The notes: generated from the letters alone by a model not told the origin. A stretch of DNA of 12,133 nt from REEB506 sp049317545 (GCA_049317545.1 JBMOIB010000087.1:1-12133), one strand, 5' to 3'; shown: positions 1 through 6,931, counted from the stretch's first letter. Program-made: numbers and translations.

Positions 1-343
1 GGGAGACGACCTTCACGACGCTGTCGTCCATCGTCACTTCGATGCCGAGGCCGCCGTATTCGCCGCGCGTTTGGACCTGCATGTCCTTGAATTCGTCGGG
101 CGCGAGATAGCTCGAGTGCGGATCGAGCGAGGTCAGCATGCCCTGGATGGCCGCTTGCATGACCTCGGAATCGTTCACCTCGGTCACGTATTCGGATTTC
201 ACTCGCACGAGCACGTCGGCGAACAGCTCGAGCTGACGGTATGTGTCGGAACGCGGCGTCGTGCTTTCTTGAGCCGACCAGGCCAGCGCTCCCACGCAGG
301 CGGCGACCCCAACAACCGGCGCAACGACCCAACCAATCCGCAT
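1..343 (-). CDS. ctpA: S41-family C-terminal processing protease, N-terminal part (runs off the window)
   Basis: First 114 residues of a periplasmic carboxyl-terminal processing serine protease; the rest lies beyond the left edge. A hydrophobic signal or anchor segment covers about residues 4-24. An N-terminal helical part follows, with the family motif LTSLDPHSSYL (70-80), then GEYGGLGIEV (94-103), which opens the PDZ domain. The catalytic Ser/Lys domain is not in view. The ATG is preceded by GGGAG about 8 bases upstream and starts 5 bp after the stop of the M23 gene, so the two are probably co-transcribed. A degenerate LytM protein next to a CtpA protease is a recurrent alphaproteobacterial pairing. 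In the family these proteases trim or degrade envelope proteins, including cell-wall hydrolases; the exact substrate here is unknown. The family call is secure; the symbol is by position and resemblance. Confidence 0.93.
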   Translation of the reverse strand, partial: MRIGWVVAPVVGVAACVGALAWSAQESTTPRSDTYRQLELFADVLVRVKSEYVTEVNDSEVMQAAIQGMLTSLDPHSSYLAPDEFKDMQVQTRGEYGGLGIEVTMDDSVVKVVS

Positions 344-348
344 CTTCG

Positions 349-1323
349 TCACTCCCGCCGGCTTCCTGTCTGGAACCGGCCCGTCTCTCGGCGATCAGCT
401 ATACTCACACCCGTTCGGGGCTTAATTTCGTCTTTCGTCCAGCGATTTGCGGTGAGCGGTTTCCCATTTTTCCGCAATTCCAGGCCGAGCTGCGGATTGC
501 CTTGCGGGGCAAGGGCCCCAAGACGGTCTCCGCGACGCACGACCTGACCCGTCGCTGCATGGATTCGATCCATTCCTGAAAGAACGAAAGCGTAACCACC
601 CGGCGCGTCCAGGATCAAGACCTGGCCGTATGTTCTGAACAGTCCAGCGTAAGAGATTCGCCCATCGACCGGTGCGCGGACGACGGCGCCTGCTTTGGCG
701 GCGAATATAACGCCAGATCGGTGGTCATCGATCCGCACGGCGGTTGCGGTCACCGGCGCGCGCCAGGTCGGGATCCCGGCGGTCGCTTTCGGCCGCGCAT
801 CCGCCTCGCGGCGTGCGACGTCCGCGGCGAATTTCAGGGCATGACTCTCGGCGCGCAAGGCCGAGATGGTTTGCGTCAGTGCGGCGAGGTCGGCGGCGAG
901 CCCGCTGGCGCGGACCTGATCGTCGTCGACGAGCGCTTTGGCCGCCGCCGCCCGAGCGCCGAACCCGCCGGCCAAAGCGGCGAGCGCCGGGGCTGAGGCG
1001 AGATCGCTTGGCGCAGAAGCGCCGCGCGCCGATAGGCTGAGGCCGGCGAGGGCGCGTTCGAGGGCGTCGCGGTCGGCGCTCCACGCAACCTGGGCGCCTT
1101 GGCGCTGGGCGGCGGACGCGGCGATTCGGGCTTCCAGATCAAGTCGACGCGCCTGCGCCTCGCGGAGCGCAGCGTCTGCCGCCTTGGCCTGGGCCGCGGC
1201 GGTCCGCGCCGTGCGTTCCAGAGCTGCGGGCGAGACGGCGCCTGCTGACGCGGGCGCCGCGCAGGCTGCTGCGATCGCCAGCGCGAAGGCCGGAGCAAAA
1301 AGGGGGAGGGCGTGAAGCCGCAT
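349..1323 (-). CDS. EnvC-like murein hydrolase activator, degenerate M23/LytM domain
   Basis: Exported 324-residue protein. Residues 1-27 form a signal peptide, probably cut after ASA, although Cys21 leaves a weak lipobox possibility. An Ala/Arg-rich region predicted as coiled coil spans about 33-175, and a LytM (M23) fold spans about 203-297, recognisable from APVDGRISYAG and LGLELRKNGKPL. True M23 metallopeptidases carry zinc ligands (HxxxD and HxH); here the HxH position reads LELRK and the first histidine motif is absent. This matches EnvC/NlpD-type activators, which stimulate periplasmic N-acetylmuramyl-L-alanine amidases at the division site instead of cutting peptidoglycan themselves. 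It lies between rlmH (101 bp upstream) and ctpA (5 bp downstream), the usual alphaproteobacterial order. The upstream gap holds a TTAA-rich palindromic patch that may carry its own promoter. The activator role is inferred from the missing ligands. Confidence 0.88.
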   Translation of the reverse strand: MRLHALPLFAPAFALAIAAACAAPASAGAVSPAALERTARTAAAQAKAADAALREAQARRLDLEARIAASAAQRQGAQVAWSADRDALERALAGLSLSARGASAPSDLASAPALAALAGGFGARAAAAKALVDDDQVRASGLAADLAALTQTISALRAESHALKFAADVARREADARPKATAGIPTWRAPVTATAVRIDDHRSGVIFAAKAGAVVRAPVDGRISYAGLFRTYGQVLILDAPGGYAFVLSGMDRIHAATGQVVRRGDRLGALAPQGNPQLGLELRKNGKPLTANRWTKDEIKPRTGVSIADRRETGRFQTGSRRE

Positions 1324-1359
1324 CGGCGCAACGCTAACCCGGCGCCTCTCAGAACCGCG

Positions 1360-1403
1360 TTAACCCGTAAGGTTAATCTTCACGGCCAAAGACTTAAGCT
1401 TAA
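1360..1403. promoter_or_regulatory. TTAA-rich palindromic patch upstream of the EnvC-like gene
   Basis: Within the 101-bp gap between rlmH and the EnvC-like gene, positions 1360-1376 hold a perfect inverted repeat TTAACC-N5-GGTTAA, and 1394-1403 the 10-bp palindrome TTAAGCTTAA. This AT-rich, TTAA-dense patch stands out from the GC-rich surroundings. CtrA, the alphaproteobacterial cell-cycle regulator, binds TTAA-N7-TTAA; the spacings here are 9 and 2, so it is not a canonical site. It may be an operator or promoter region for the envelope genes; no clear -35/-10 pair was found. Confidence 0.35.
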
Positions 1404-1424
1404 CGCGCGTAAGCGATTGCCCGA

Positions 1425-1895
1425 TCAGTCGCGATGATAGGGGCCGCCGGTTTCGATCGTGATGGCGCGATAAATCTGCTCTGCGAGCATGACCCGGACG
1501 AGGCGGTGCGGCCACGTCTGGGGGCCAAAGGCCAGCACCGCGTCGGCGCTCTCGCGCAAATCCGGCGTCAGTCCATTCGGGCCGCCGATCAGAAACGCCG
1601 CCGCCGGCGCGCCCTGGTCGCGCCATTGGGCGAGCTTGCGGCTGAATGCGCGCGACGCGAGCGCGTCGCCGCGTTCGTCCAGGGCCACGCGCACAGCTCC
1701 CTTCGGGATCACTTTGGCGAGCAGCTCGGCTTCGCGTTCGGGATCGCCTGAAACCGGGGCTTCGACCTCGCTGAGCGCGCAAGGGCCAAGCGCAATCGCC
1801 CGGCCGGCCTGGGTCGCGCGCGTCAGATAGTCGGCGGTGAGATCGGCTTCCGGTCCGCCGCGCAGCCGCCCGACGGCCGCGATCAGGATCCGCAT
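1425..1895 (-). CDS. rlmH: 23S rRNA (pseudouridine1915-N3)-methyltransferase
   Basis: RlmH, a small SPOUT-class methyltransferase that uses S-adenosylmethionine to methylate pseudouridine 1915 in helix 69 of 23S rRNA on assembled 70S ribosomes. The product is 156 residues, close to the usual 155-160. Typical sequence is present: MRILIAAVGR at the start, the FLIGGPNGL SAM-binding loop (101-109), and the C-terminal knot region FGPQTWPHRLVRVMLAEQ ending in GGPYHRD. The start is fixed by the overlap with rsfS: the stop TGA and the start ATG share one base (TGATG), which implies translational coupling. An in-frame extension to 2012 exists, but it runs antiparallel-free through rsfS and has no family resemblance. 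Confidence 0.96.
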   Translation of the reverse strand: MRILIAAVGRLRGGPEADLTADYLTRATQAGRAIALGPCALSEVEAPVSGDPEREAELLAKVIPKGAVRVALDERGDALASRAFSRKLAQWRDQGAPAAAFLIGGPNGLTPDLRESADAVLAFGPQTWPHRLVRVMLAEQIYRAITIETGGPYHRD

Positions 1896-2350
1896 CAGGC
1901 GCTCGCGGGCGCGCCCTTCGTCGGCGACCAGATTTTCTCGATGGCGTAGAAGCTGCGCACTTCGGGGCGGAACAGGTGGACGACCAGATCGCCGGCGTCG
2001 ACCAGCACCCAATCGCAGTGCGGCAGGCCCTCGACGCGGACCTGGCCCACGCCGGCCTCTTTGAGACGGCGCACGACATGGTCGGCGAGCGCGCCCACGT
2101 GCCGTTGCGAGCGACCGCTGGCCACGATCAGCATGTCGGCGACCGAAGATTTTCCGCGAATATCGAAGGAGAGGATGTCCTCGGCCTTGTCGTCCTCAAG
2201 CGAGACGCGCACCAGCGCCTCAAGGACGGTCGCATCGAGCGAAGGGGCCGCAGGCTCGGCTTCAGCGAGTGCGACGGCGTCAGCGCCGGGACTTCTGCGC
2301 GCCGCCGCGCTCGCGCGCGGGCCCGGTCGGCGCTCGGGTGTCTGTGCCAG
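1895..2350 (-). CDS. rsfS: Ribosomal silencing factor RsfS (probable CTG start)
   Basis: RsfS binds ribosomal protein uL14 on the large subunit and blocks joining to the small subunit, damping translation under starvation. The core is clear: EDDKAEDI, RGKSSVADM, ASGRSQRHVGALADHVV, HCDWVLVDAGDLVVHLFRPEVR. The start is a problem. The only ordinary in-frame start is GTG at 2212, giving 105 residues but beginning only five residues before EDDKAEDI and losing most of the first helix. Upstream the frame stays open to a TAG at 2390-2392 and encodes a plausible helix (SLDATVLEALVRV) with no ATG, GTG or TTG. A CTG at 2350-2348 has AAGGA 9 bases before it and would give 151 residues with a basic, Ala-rich tail as in alphaproteobacterial homologues. 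GTG 2212 also has a GAGG nearby, so both starts stay open. The gene is certain; the 5' end is not. Confidence 0.87.
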   Translation of the reverse strand: MAQTPERRPGPRASAAARRSPGADAVALAEAEPAAPSLDATVLEALVRVSLEDDKAEDILSFDIRGKSSVADMLIVASGRSQRHVGALADHVVRRLKEAGVGQVRVEGLPHCDWVLVDAGDLVVHLFRPEVRSFYAIEKIWSPTKGAPASA

Positions 2351-2439
2351 GGGTGGCGGTCCTTCCGCGGTTGATCCAGCGAAGCGACGCTAGCACACGA
2401 ACGGGTCGTGCGCCATGTGGCGCTGCCGCCGGCCATGGC

Positions 2440-2540
2440 CCCCTCGTCATCCCCGCCGAGCGCAGCGAGAGCGGGGACCCTGTTCAGGACCTGGAACGAG
2501 GTCCCGGGTCTCGCTCACGCTCGCCCGGGATGACGAGGGG
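2440..2540. repeat. Composite inverted repeat (REP-like) between nadD and rsfS
   Basis: Two diverged copies of one repeat of about 40 bp face each other: 2440-2479 and, inverted, 2500-2540. The outer 14 bp are a perfect inverted pair (CCCCTCGTCATCCC at 2440-2453; GGGATGACGAGGGG at 2527-2540), and the inner parts share GAGCG, GCGAGA and GGGACC. The pattern resembles the dispersed intergenic repeats of alphaproteobacteria that start GTCATCCC and contain GCGAGCGNAGCGAG. The right copy overlaps the end of nadD and contains its stop codon. In RNA the pair could form a long hairpin in the nadD-rsfS transcript. No flanking target duplication was seen. Confidence 0.8.
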
Positions 2541-3117
2541 CCTCGCCCGCCGCCCGCAGCGCCGTCGAGTTCGCCGCGTCGAAACGGGCCGGCAGGATCG
2601 CCCAGCGCGGCGCTGGCCCGATCAAGGCGCCAGCCGTGCGGCGGGCATGCGCGAATCGTTGGAACGCTTTGCCGAACCGCGCCTTGGCGCCGGCGAGCGG
2701 GCGGGTGACGATCGCGATCGGCGCCTGCGCGAAGATCGCCGGCCAGCGCCGCCAGCGCTGGAAACCGGCCATATTGTCCTCGCCCATGAGAAAGACGAAC
2801 CGCACGCCCGGATGGCGCCGTCGCAGACCCGCGAGCGTATCGGCGGTGTAGACGAGCCTAAGCCGCGTCTCGAGATCGCTCACCACCATGCCGCGCCCGC
2901 GGGCTTGGGCGCGCGCGCTCGACAGCCGGGCGGAGAGGGGGCTCGATCGCGGCTTCAGCGGATTCTGCGGCGAGACGAGCCACCAGACGCGATCCAGGCC
3001 GAGCCGTTTGCGCGCCGTCTCCGCGACATGCGCGTGCCCGGAATGCGCGGGATCGAAGCTGCCGCCGAACAGGCCGATGCGCATGCCCGGATAGGCGCGG
3101 GGCAGCCCGCGCTTCAT
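2515..3117 (-). CDS. nadD: Nicotinate-nucleotide adenylyltransferase
   Basis: NadD adenylates nicotinate mononucleotide to deamido-NAD, the next-to-last step of NAD synthesis. The 200-residue product has the nucleotidyltransferase signature GGSFDPAHSGH (18-28, with HxGH at 25-28), MGEDN (111-115) and the C-terminal STALR (184-188), equivalent to the ISSTxIR motif. The ATG overlaps the stop of proA as ATGA, implying coupled translation; a second ATG at residue 12 (3084), directly before RIGLFGGSF, is the alternative start. After STALRAAGEA the last residues (PRHPGRA) and the stop are encoded by the right arm of the inverted repeat at 2440-2540, so the original C-terminus has probably been replaced. 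The motifs all lie upstream of that junction, so the enzyme should be functional. Confidence 0.95.
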   Translation of the reverse strand: MKRGLPRAYPGMRIGLFGGSFDPAHSGHAHVAETARKRLGLDRVWWLVSPQNPLKPRSSPLSARLSSARAQARGRGMVVSDLETRLRLVYTADTLAGLRRRHPGVRFVFLMGEDNMAGFQRWRRWPAIFAQAPIAIVTRPLAGAKARFGKAFQRFAHARRTAGALIGPAPRWAILPARFDAANSTALRAAGEAPRHPGRA

Positions 3118-4388
3118 GGGCGGATTTGGCCCGTTCCGCGCACGACGTATTTGAACGTCGTGAGTTGTTCGGCGCCGACGGGGCCGCGCGCATGCATCCG
3201 CCCGGTGGCGATGCCGATCTCGCCGCCGAAACCGAACTCGCCGCCGTCGGCGAATTGCGTCGAGGCGTTGACCAGCACGATGGCGCTATCGACTTCGGCG
3301 AGGAAGCGCTCGGCCGCGGCGGCGTCCTCGGTGACGATCGCGTCGGTATGGCCGGAGCCGTAGGTCGCGATATGCGCCATCGCAGCCTCGATCCCGTCGA
3401 CGACGCGCACGGCGAGGATCGGCGCCAGATATTCCGTACGCCAATCGTCCTCCACCGCCTCGGCCATCGCAACGAGGGCGCGTGCGTCCGCGTCGCCGCG
3501 CAGTTCGCAGCCCTTGGCTGTGAGAGCCGCGGCGATCTTCGGCAGCAGGGCAGGGGCGATCGCACGGTCGATCAGCAGGGTTTCCGTCGAGCCGCACACC
3601 GACACGCGGCGCATCTTGGCGTTGACCGTCAGCGCGACGGCCTTCTCGGGATCGGCGCCGGTATGGACGTAGGTGTGGCAGAGGCCTTCAAGGTGCGCGA
3701 ATACCGGCACGCGCGCTTCGGCCTGGACGCGCGCCACCAGGCTCTTGCCGCCGCGCGGCACGATCACATCGAGCGCGCCGCCGAGCCCCGCGAGCATCAT
3801 GCCGACGGCGGAACGGTCCGTGGTCGGAACGATCTGGATCGCATCCTCGGGCAACCCGCTCGCCAGGAGCGCGGCGCGCAGCGCCTTGCCGATCGCCGCC
3901 ACCGAGCGCGCCGAATCCGATCCGCCGCGCAGGATCACGGCATTGCCCGCTCGGAGGCACAGCGCGCCGGCGTCGGCGGCGACATTTGGGCGGCTCTCGA
4001 AGATCACGCCGATCACACCTAGCGGCGTGCGCACGCGCTGAAACGCCAAGCCGTTCGGCCGCGTCCATTCCGCCATGACCGCACCGACGGGGTCGGGGAA
4101 GGCGGCCGTTTCATCGACGGCGCGGGCGATGCCCTCCACGCGCGCCGCATCGAGCGACAGACGATCGATCATGGCCGGCGCCATGCCGTCGCGCGCGGCG
4201 GCGGCGACGTCTTCAGCATTCGCGGCGAGGATGTCGGGCGCGGCGGCGCGCAACGCGGCGGCGATCGCGGCCAACCCCGCGGAGCGCGCGGCCGGTGTGG
4301 TCAGGCGCAGCGCCGCAGCGGCGGCGCGGGCGCGGCGACCCATGTCGAGCATGACGGCTTCGAGCGGCGGCGCGGCGGGGGCGTTCAT
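3114..4388 (-). CDS. proA: Glutamate-5-semialdehyde dehydrogenase (gamma-glutamyl phosphate reductase)
   Basis: ProA reduces gamma-glutamyl phosphate with NADPH to glutamate-5-semialdehyde, the second step of proline synthesis. The 424-residue length is normal for the family. Visible features are the Rossmann-type region around VIGVIFESRPNVAADA (125-140), LRGGSDSARS (153-162), PRGGKSLV (211-218), the probable catalytic Cys265 in VCGSTET, and the C-terminal DGGEFGFGGEIGIATGR (381-397). It starts 4 bp after proB and ends overlapping nadD, so it is an internal operon gene. No abnormal residues or breaks were seen. Confidence 0.97.
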   Translation of the reverse strand: MNAPAAPPLEAVMLDMGRRARAAAAALRLTTPAARSAGLAAIAAALRAAAPDILAANAEDVAAAARDGMAPAMIDRLSLDAARVEGIARAVDETAAFPDPVGAVMAEWTRPNGLAFQRVRTPLGVIGVIFESRPNVAADAGALCLRAGNAVILRGGSDSARSVAAIGKALRAALLASGLPEDAIQIVPTTDRSAVGMMLAGLGGALDVIVPRGGKSLVARVQAEARVPVFAHLEGLCHTYVHTGADPEKAVALTVNAKMRRVSVCGSTETLLIDRAIAPALLPKIAAALTAKGCELRGDADARALVAMAEAVEDDWRTEYLAPILAVRVVDGIEAAMAHIATYGSGHTDAIVTEDAAAAERFLAEVDSAIVLVNASTQFADGGEFGFGGEIGIATGRMHARGPVGAEQLTTFKYVVRGTGQIRP

Positions 4389-4392
4389 GGGC

Positions 4393-5526
4393 TCAGTCCT
4401 CGAAATGTGCGGTGATCACGAGATCGTCGGCGTGGATCAAGGTCGCGCCATCCATATAGCCGAGCGCGGCTTCGATCTCGACCGAGCGCAAGCCCTGGAT
4501 CGAGGCTGCGTCGGTGGAATCGTAGCGGGCGAGGCCGCGGCCGATTTCGGCGCCGTCAGGCCCGAGGATGCGCACGGCGTCGCCCTTCTGGAACGCGCCA
4601 GCCACCGCGCGCACGCCTGCGGGCAGGAGGCTTGCACCGCGGCGCAAAGCCGCGATCGCGCCGAAATCGATGCTCACCGATCCCGTCGGCGCCAAAGTTC
4701 CAGCGATCCAGGCCTTGTAGGCGGCGCGCGGCTCGGCGGCGGGCAGGAACCAGGTGGCGCGGCCGCCGGCGGCGAGGCGCGCCAAGGGGCGCTCCACGTC
4801 TCCGCGCGTCACCGCCACCGCGCAACCCGCGGCGTTGGCGATCTTGGCGGCTTCGATCTTGGTGCGCATTCCGCCGGAACCGACGCCAGCCTTGAGATTG
4901 GCGCCGCCGGCCATCGCCTCGATCGCCGGGGTGATCGTGCGGACCTCGGGAATATGCGCCGCATCCGGATCAACGCGCGGATCGGCGGTGTAGAGGCCAT
5001 CGACGTCGGACAATAGGATGAGGGCGTCGGCGCTGGCCATTTGCGCCACGCGCGCGGCGAGACGGTCGTTGTCCCCGTAGCGGATCTCGATGGTGGCGAC
5101 CGTGTCGTTCTCGTTGATCACCGGCGCCGCGCCGAGCGCCAAGAGCGTTTCCAGCGTTGCGCGGCCGTTGAGCCAGCGGCGGCGGTTTTCGGTGTCTTCT
5201 GGCGTCAGAAGCGCCTGCGCGACCGGCACGCCGTAAGGCGCAAGCGCCGCCTCCCAGGCGCGCATGAGACGCGATTGTCCCGCGGCGGCGGCGGCCTGTT
5301 TCTCTTCGAGCTTGAGTTTGCCCTTGAGGCCCAGCGCGCCGCGGCCCAAAGCGACGGCGCCGGATGAAACGATCAGCACCTGCACGTCACGTGCACGCAG
5401 ATCAGCGAGATCGGCTGCCAGGCTCGCGAGCCAAGCATCGTTCGCAGCGCCCGTCGCCGCGTCGGCGATCAGCGCCGAGCCGACCTTGACGACCAGCCGT
5501 CGCGCCGATGCGAGCGGCGAGCTCAC
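4393..5526 (-). CDS. proB: Glutamate 5-kinase with C-terminal PUA domain
   Basis: ProB phosphorylates glutamate with ATP to gamma-glutamyl phosphate, the first and usually proline-inhibited step of proline synthesis. With the chosen start it has 377 residues. The amino-acid-kinase domain shows KVGSALI (14-20), SSGAVALG (54-61), NENDTV (138-143), GDNDRLAA (151-158), LSDVDGLYTADP (172-183) and GSGGMRTKIEAA (216-227). A PUA domain covers about 284-362. The start is a GTG overlapping the obgE stop as GTGA, with GGAG 8 bases upstream. A GTG three codons earlier (5535) is also in frame but has no proper ribosome-binding site. It is followed after 4 bp by proA, so ProB and ProA are made together, consistent with channelling of their labile intermediate. 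Confidence 0.96.
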   Translation of the reverse strand: MSSPLASARRLVVKVGSALIADAATGAANDAWLASLAADLADLRARDVQVLIVSSGAVALGRGALGLKGKLKLEEKQAAAAAGQSRLMRAWEAALAPYGVPVAQALLTPEDTENRRRWLNGRATLETLLALGAAPVINENDTVATIEIRYGDNDRLAARVAQMASADALILLSDVDGLYTADPRVDPDAAHIPEVRTITPAIEAMAGGANLKAGVGSGGMRTKIEAAKIANAAGCAVAVTRGDVERPLARLAAGGRATWFLPAAEPRAAYKAWIAGTLAPTGSVSIDFGAIAALRRGASLLPAGVRAVAGAFQKGDAVRILGPDGAEIGRGLARYDSTDAASIQGLRSVEIEAALGYMDGATLIHADDLVITAHFED

Positions 5527-6563
5527 GGGCTCCACTCCGTTTCCGATTCGGCCGGTTGCGCAGCGGCGGCGCGTTCGCCGCGGATCTGCGCGCCGAGCGC
5601 ATGCACGATCTCACGCACGCCCGTACCGGCGACGCCGGAGACCAGCATCACCTCTTTGCCGATCGCGCGCGACAGCGCCGAGCGCTTGCGGTTCGCCTCT
5701 GCGGGCGTCATTGCGTCGATCTTGTTGAGCGCGATGATCTCCGGCTTTTCGGCGAGGCCTTCGCCGTAATCCTCGATCTCGCGCCGCACAGTGCGGTAGG
5801 CGGCCGTCGCGCCCTCCTGCGTCGCGTCGATCAGGTGCAGAAGAACCGCGCATCGTTCGACATGGCCCAAAAAGCGCGTGCCGAGGCCCGCGCCTTCAGC
5901 TGCGCCCTCGATGAGGCCGGGAATATCGGCGAGCACGTAGCGCTCGCTCTCGGACACCGTGACGACGCCCAGGTGCGGATGCAGAGTCGTGAACGGATAG
6001 GCGGCGACCTTCGGCGTTGCCGCGCTCACGGCGCGAAGGAACGTGCTCTTGCCGGCGTTCGGCAGCCCGATCAGGCCGGCGTCCGCGATCAGCTTGAGGC
6101 GCAGCCAGAGCCAGCGTTCCTGACCCTCGAGGCCGGGATTGGCGTGGCGCGGCGCGCGATTGACCGGGCCTTTGAAGTGGGCGTTGCCGAAGCCGCCATT
6201 TCCGCCCTTGGCGATCAAGGCGCGTTCGCCGGCGGTCGTCAGGTCGGCGATGATGGTCTCGCGATCTTCATCGAGCACCTGGGTGCCCACAGGCACGCGC
6301 AGGATGACGTCCTCGCCGGCGGCGCCGTGGCGGTTTTGCCCCATGCCGTGGCCGCCGGTCTTGGCCTTGTAATGCTGCTGATAGCGGTAATCGATCAGGG
6401 TGTTGAGGCCGTCGACCGCAATGATCCAGACGTCGCCGCCGCGGCCGCCGTCGCCGCCGTCCGGCCCGCCATACTCGATGAACTTCTCGCGCCGGAACGA
6501 TACCGACCCGCCGCCGCCGTCGCCGGAACGGACGAAAATCTTGCACTGGTCGAGGAACTTCAT
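5523..6563 (-). CDS. obgE: Obg-family GTPase ObgE/CgtA
   Basis: Conserved GTPase that binds the 50S subunit and acts in late ribosome assembly and stress and cell-cycle control (CgtA in Caulobacter). The 346-residue protein has the glycine-rich Obg fold at 1-158 (GDGGGGSVSFRREKF, GGPDGGDGGRGGDV, GGNGGFGN), then the G domain: G1 GLPNAGKST (166-174), switch I FTTLHPHLG (191-199), G3 DIPGLIEGA (213-221), G4 NKID (280-283) and G5 SGVAGTG (309-315). The tail is short and lacks a TGS-like extension, as in many proteobacteria. The ATG matches the universal MKFLDQCKI start, but no strong Shine-Dalgarno sequence precedes it. Its family context follows rplU-rpmA; here a foreign-looking plus-strand hydrolase and hairpin repeats sit between them. 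Confidence 0.97.
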   Translation of the reverse strand: MKFLDQCKIFVRSGDGGGGSVSFRREKFIEYGGPDGGDGGRGGDVWIIAVDGLNTLIDYRYQQHYKAKTGGHGMGQNRHGAAGEDVILRVPVGTQVLDEDRETIIADLTTAGERALIAKGGNGGFGNAHFKGPVNRAPRHANPGLEGQERWLWLRLKLIADAGLIGLPNAGKSTFLRAVSAATPKVAAYPFTTLHPHLGVVTVSESERYVLADIPGLIEGAAEGAGLGTRFLGHVERCAVLLHLIDATQEGATAAYRTVRREIEDYGEGLAEKPEIIALNKIDAMTPAEANRKRSALSRAIGKEVMLVSGVAGTGVREIVHALGAQIRGERAAAAQPAESETEWSP

Positions 6564-6685
6564 CGGGCGGACTTTCGGGAATTCTGGCTGAAGGCGTCGG
6601 TCAGGGGTGGGAAGAGAGCGTGCTGACCACGCGGAATTGCTCCTCTCGCCCTCCCAACGCTCCTCCGCCGGCGGAGATCTGCGTT

Positions 6686-6724
6686 CCCCTCCCCAGCGGG
6701 GAGGGGCAAAGGGTGGGGAGAGAT
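6686..6724 (+). repeat. GC-rich hairpin repeat, copy 1
   Basis: Perfect hairpin with 9-bp arms, CCCCTCCCC - AGC - GGGGAGGGG (6686-6706), followed by a G-rich tail that reads GGGTGGGGAGAGAT. Hairpins of this type followed by a G-rich tail are common dispersed intergenic repeats in alphaproteobacteria. A second copy lies in inverted orientation at 6768-6802. Confidence 0.75.
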
Positions 6725-6767
6725 CGCGCCGACCGTTCGTCGAGAAAAACTCGCGCCGCAGCGCCCA

Positions 6768-6802
6768 TCTCCCCCTCCCGGCCCTCCCCCGCTGGGGGAG
6801 GG
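6768..6802 (-). repeat. GC-rich hairpin repeat, copy 2 (inverted)
   Basis: Perfect hairpin with 9-bp arms CCCTCCCCC - GCT - GGGGGAGGG (6782-6802). On the minus strand it is followed by GGGAGGGGGAGAT, matching the tail of copy 1, so the two are the same element facing each other about 60 bp apart. Either could act as an RNA structure or terminator-like barrier, but no U-run follows them. Confidence 0.75.
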
Positions 6803-6920
6803 TAGGCTGTGGCGATTGCGCAGCGCGCGCGGACGGCCGTCAACCCGGCCTTCCGGGAGTTCGGCGTTCGGCTTGCGCGCGCGGGGGAACTTCATCAGCG
6901 TCGGCCGGATTGAGACAAAG

Positions 6921-6925
6921 AGGAG
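6921..6925 (+). promoter_or_regulatory. Ribosome-binding site AGGAG of the hydrolase gene
   Basis: AGGAG lies 6 bases before the ATG at 6932. It decides the start against a TTG at 6926, which would leave no spacing. Confidence 0.8.
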
Positions 6926-6931
6926 TTGATC

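Larger units (their letters stand above)
6564..6931. other. 368-bp intergenic region between obgE and the dienelactone hydrolase
   Basis: Divergent upstream region of obgE (minus) and the hydrolase (plus). I see no gene in it; the open frames crossing it have no family features. It contains the 14-bp palindrome CTCCGCCGGCGGAG (6663-6676) and the two inverted hairpin repeats at 6686-6724 and 6768-6802. The last 130 bp are GC-rich and end in a good ribosome-binding site (AGGAG, 6921-6925). No convincing promoter for either gene was found by eye. Confidence 0.7.

Noticed and set aside
1360..1403. Canonical CtrA binding site
   Set aside because: The consensus needs TTAA-N7-TTAA; here the spacings are 9 and 2 bases, so only a TTAA-rich patch is reported.
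2269..3363. Plus-strand open frame of 364 codons across nadD and the end of proA
   Set aside because: Antisense of clearly identified genes, with Arg/Pro/Gly-rich composition typical of a shadow frame and no recognisable domain.
5508..6626. Plus-strand open frame of 372 codons opposite obgE
   Set aside because: Mirror of obgE; no motif of its own and no plausible start signal.
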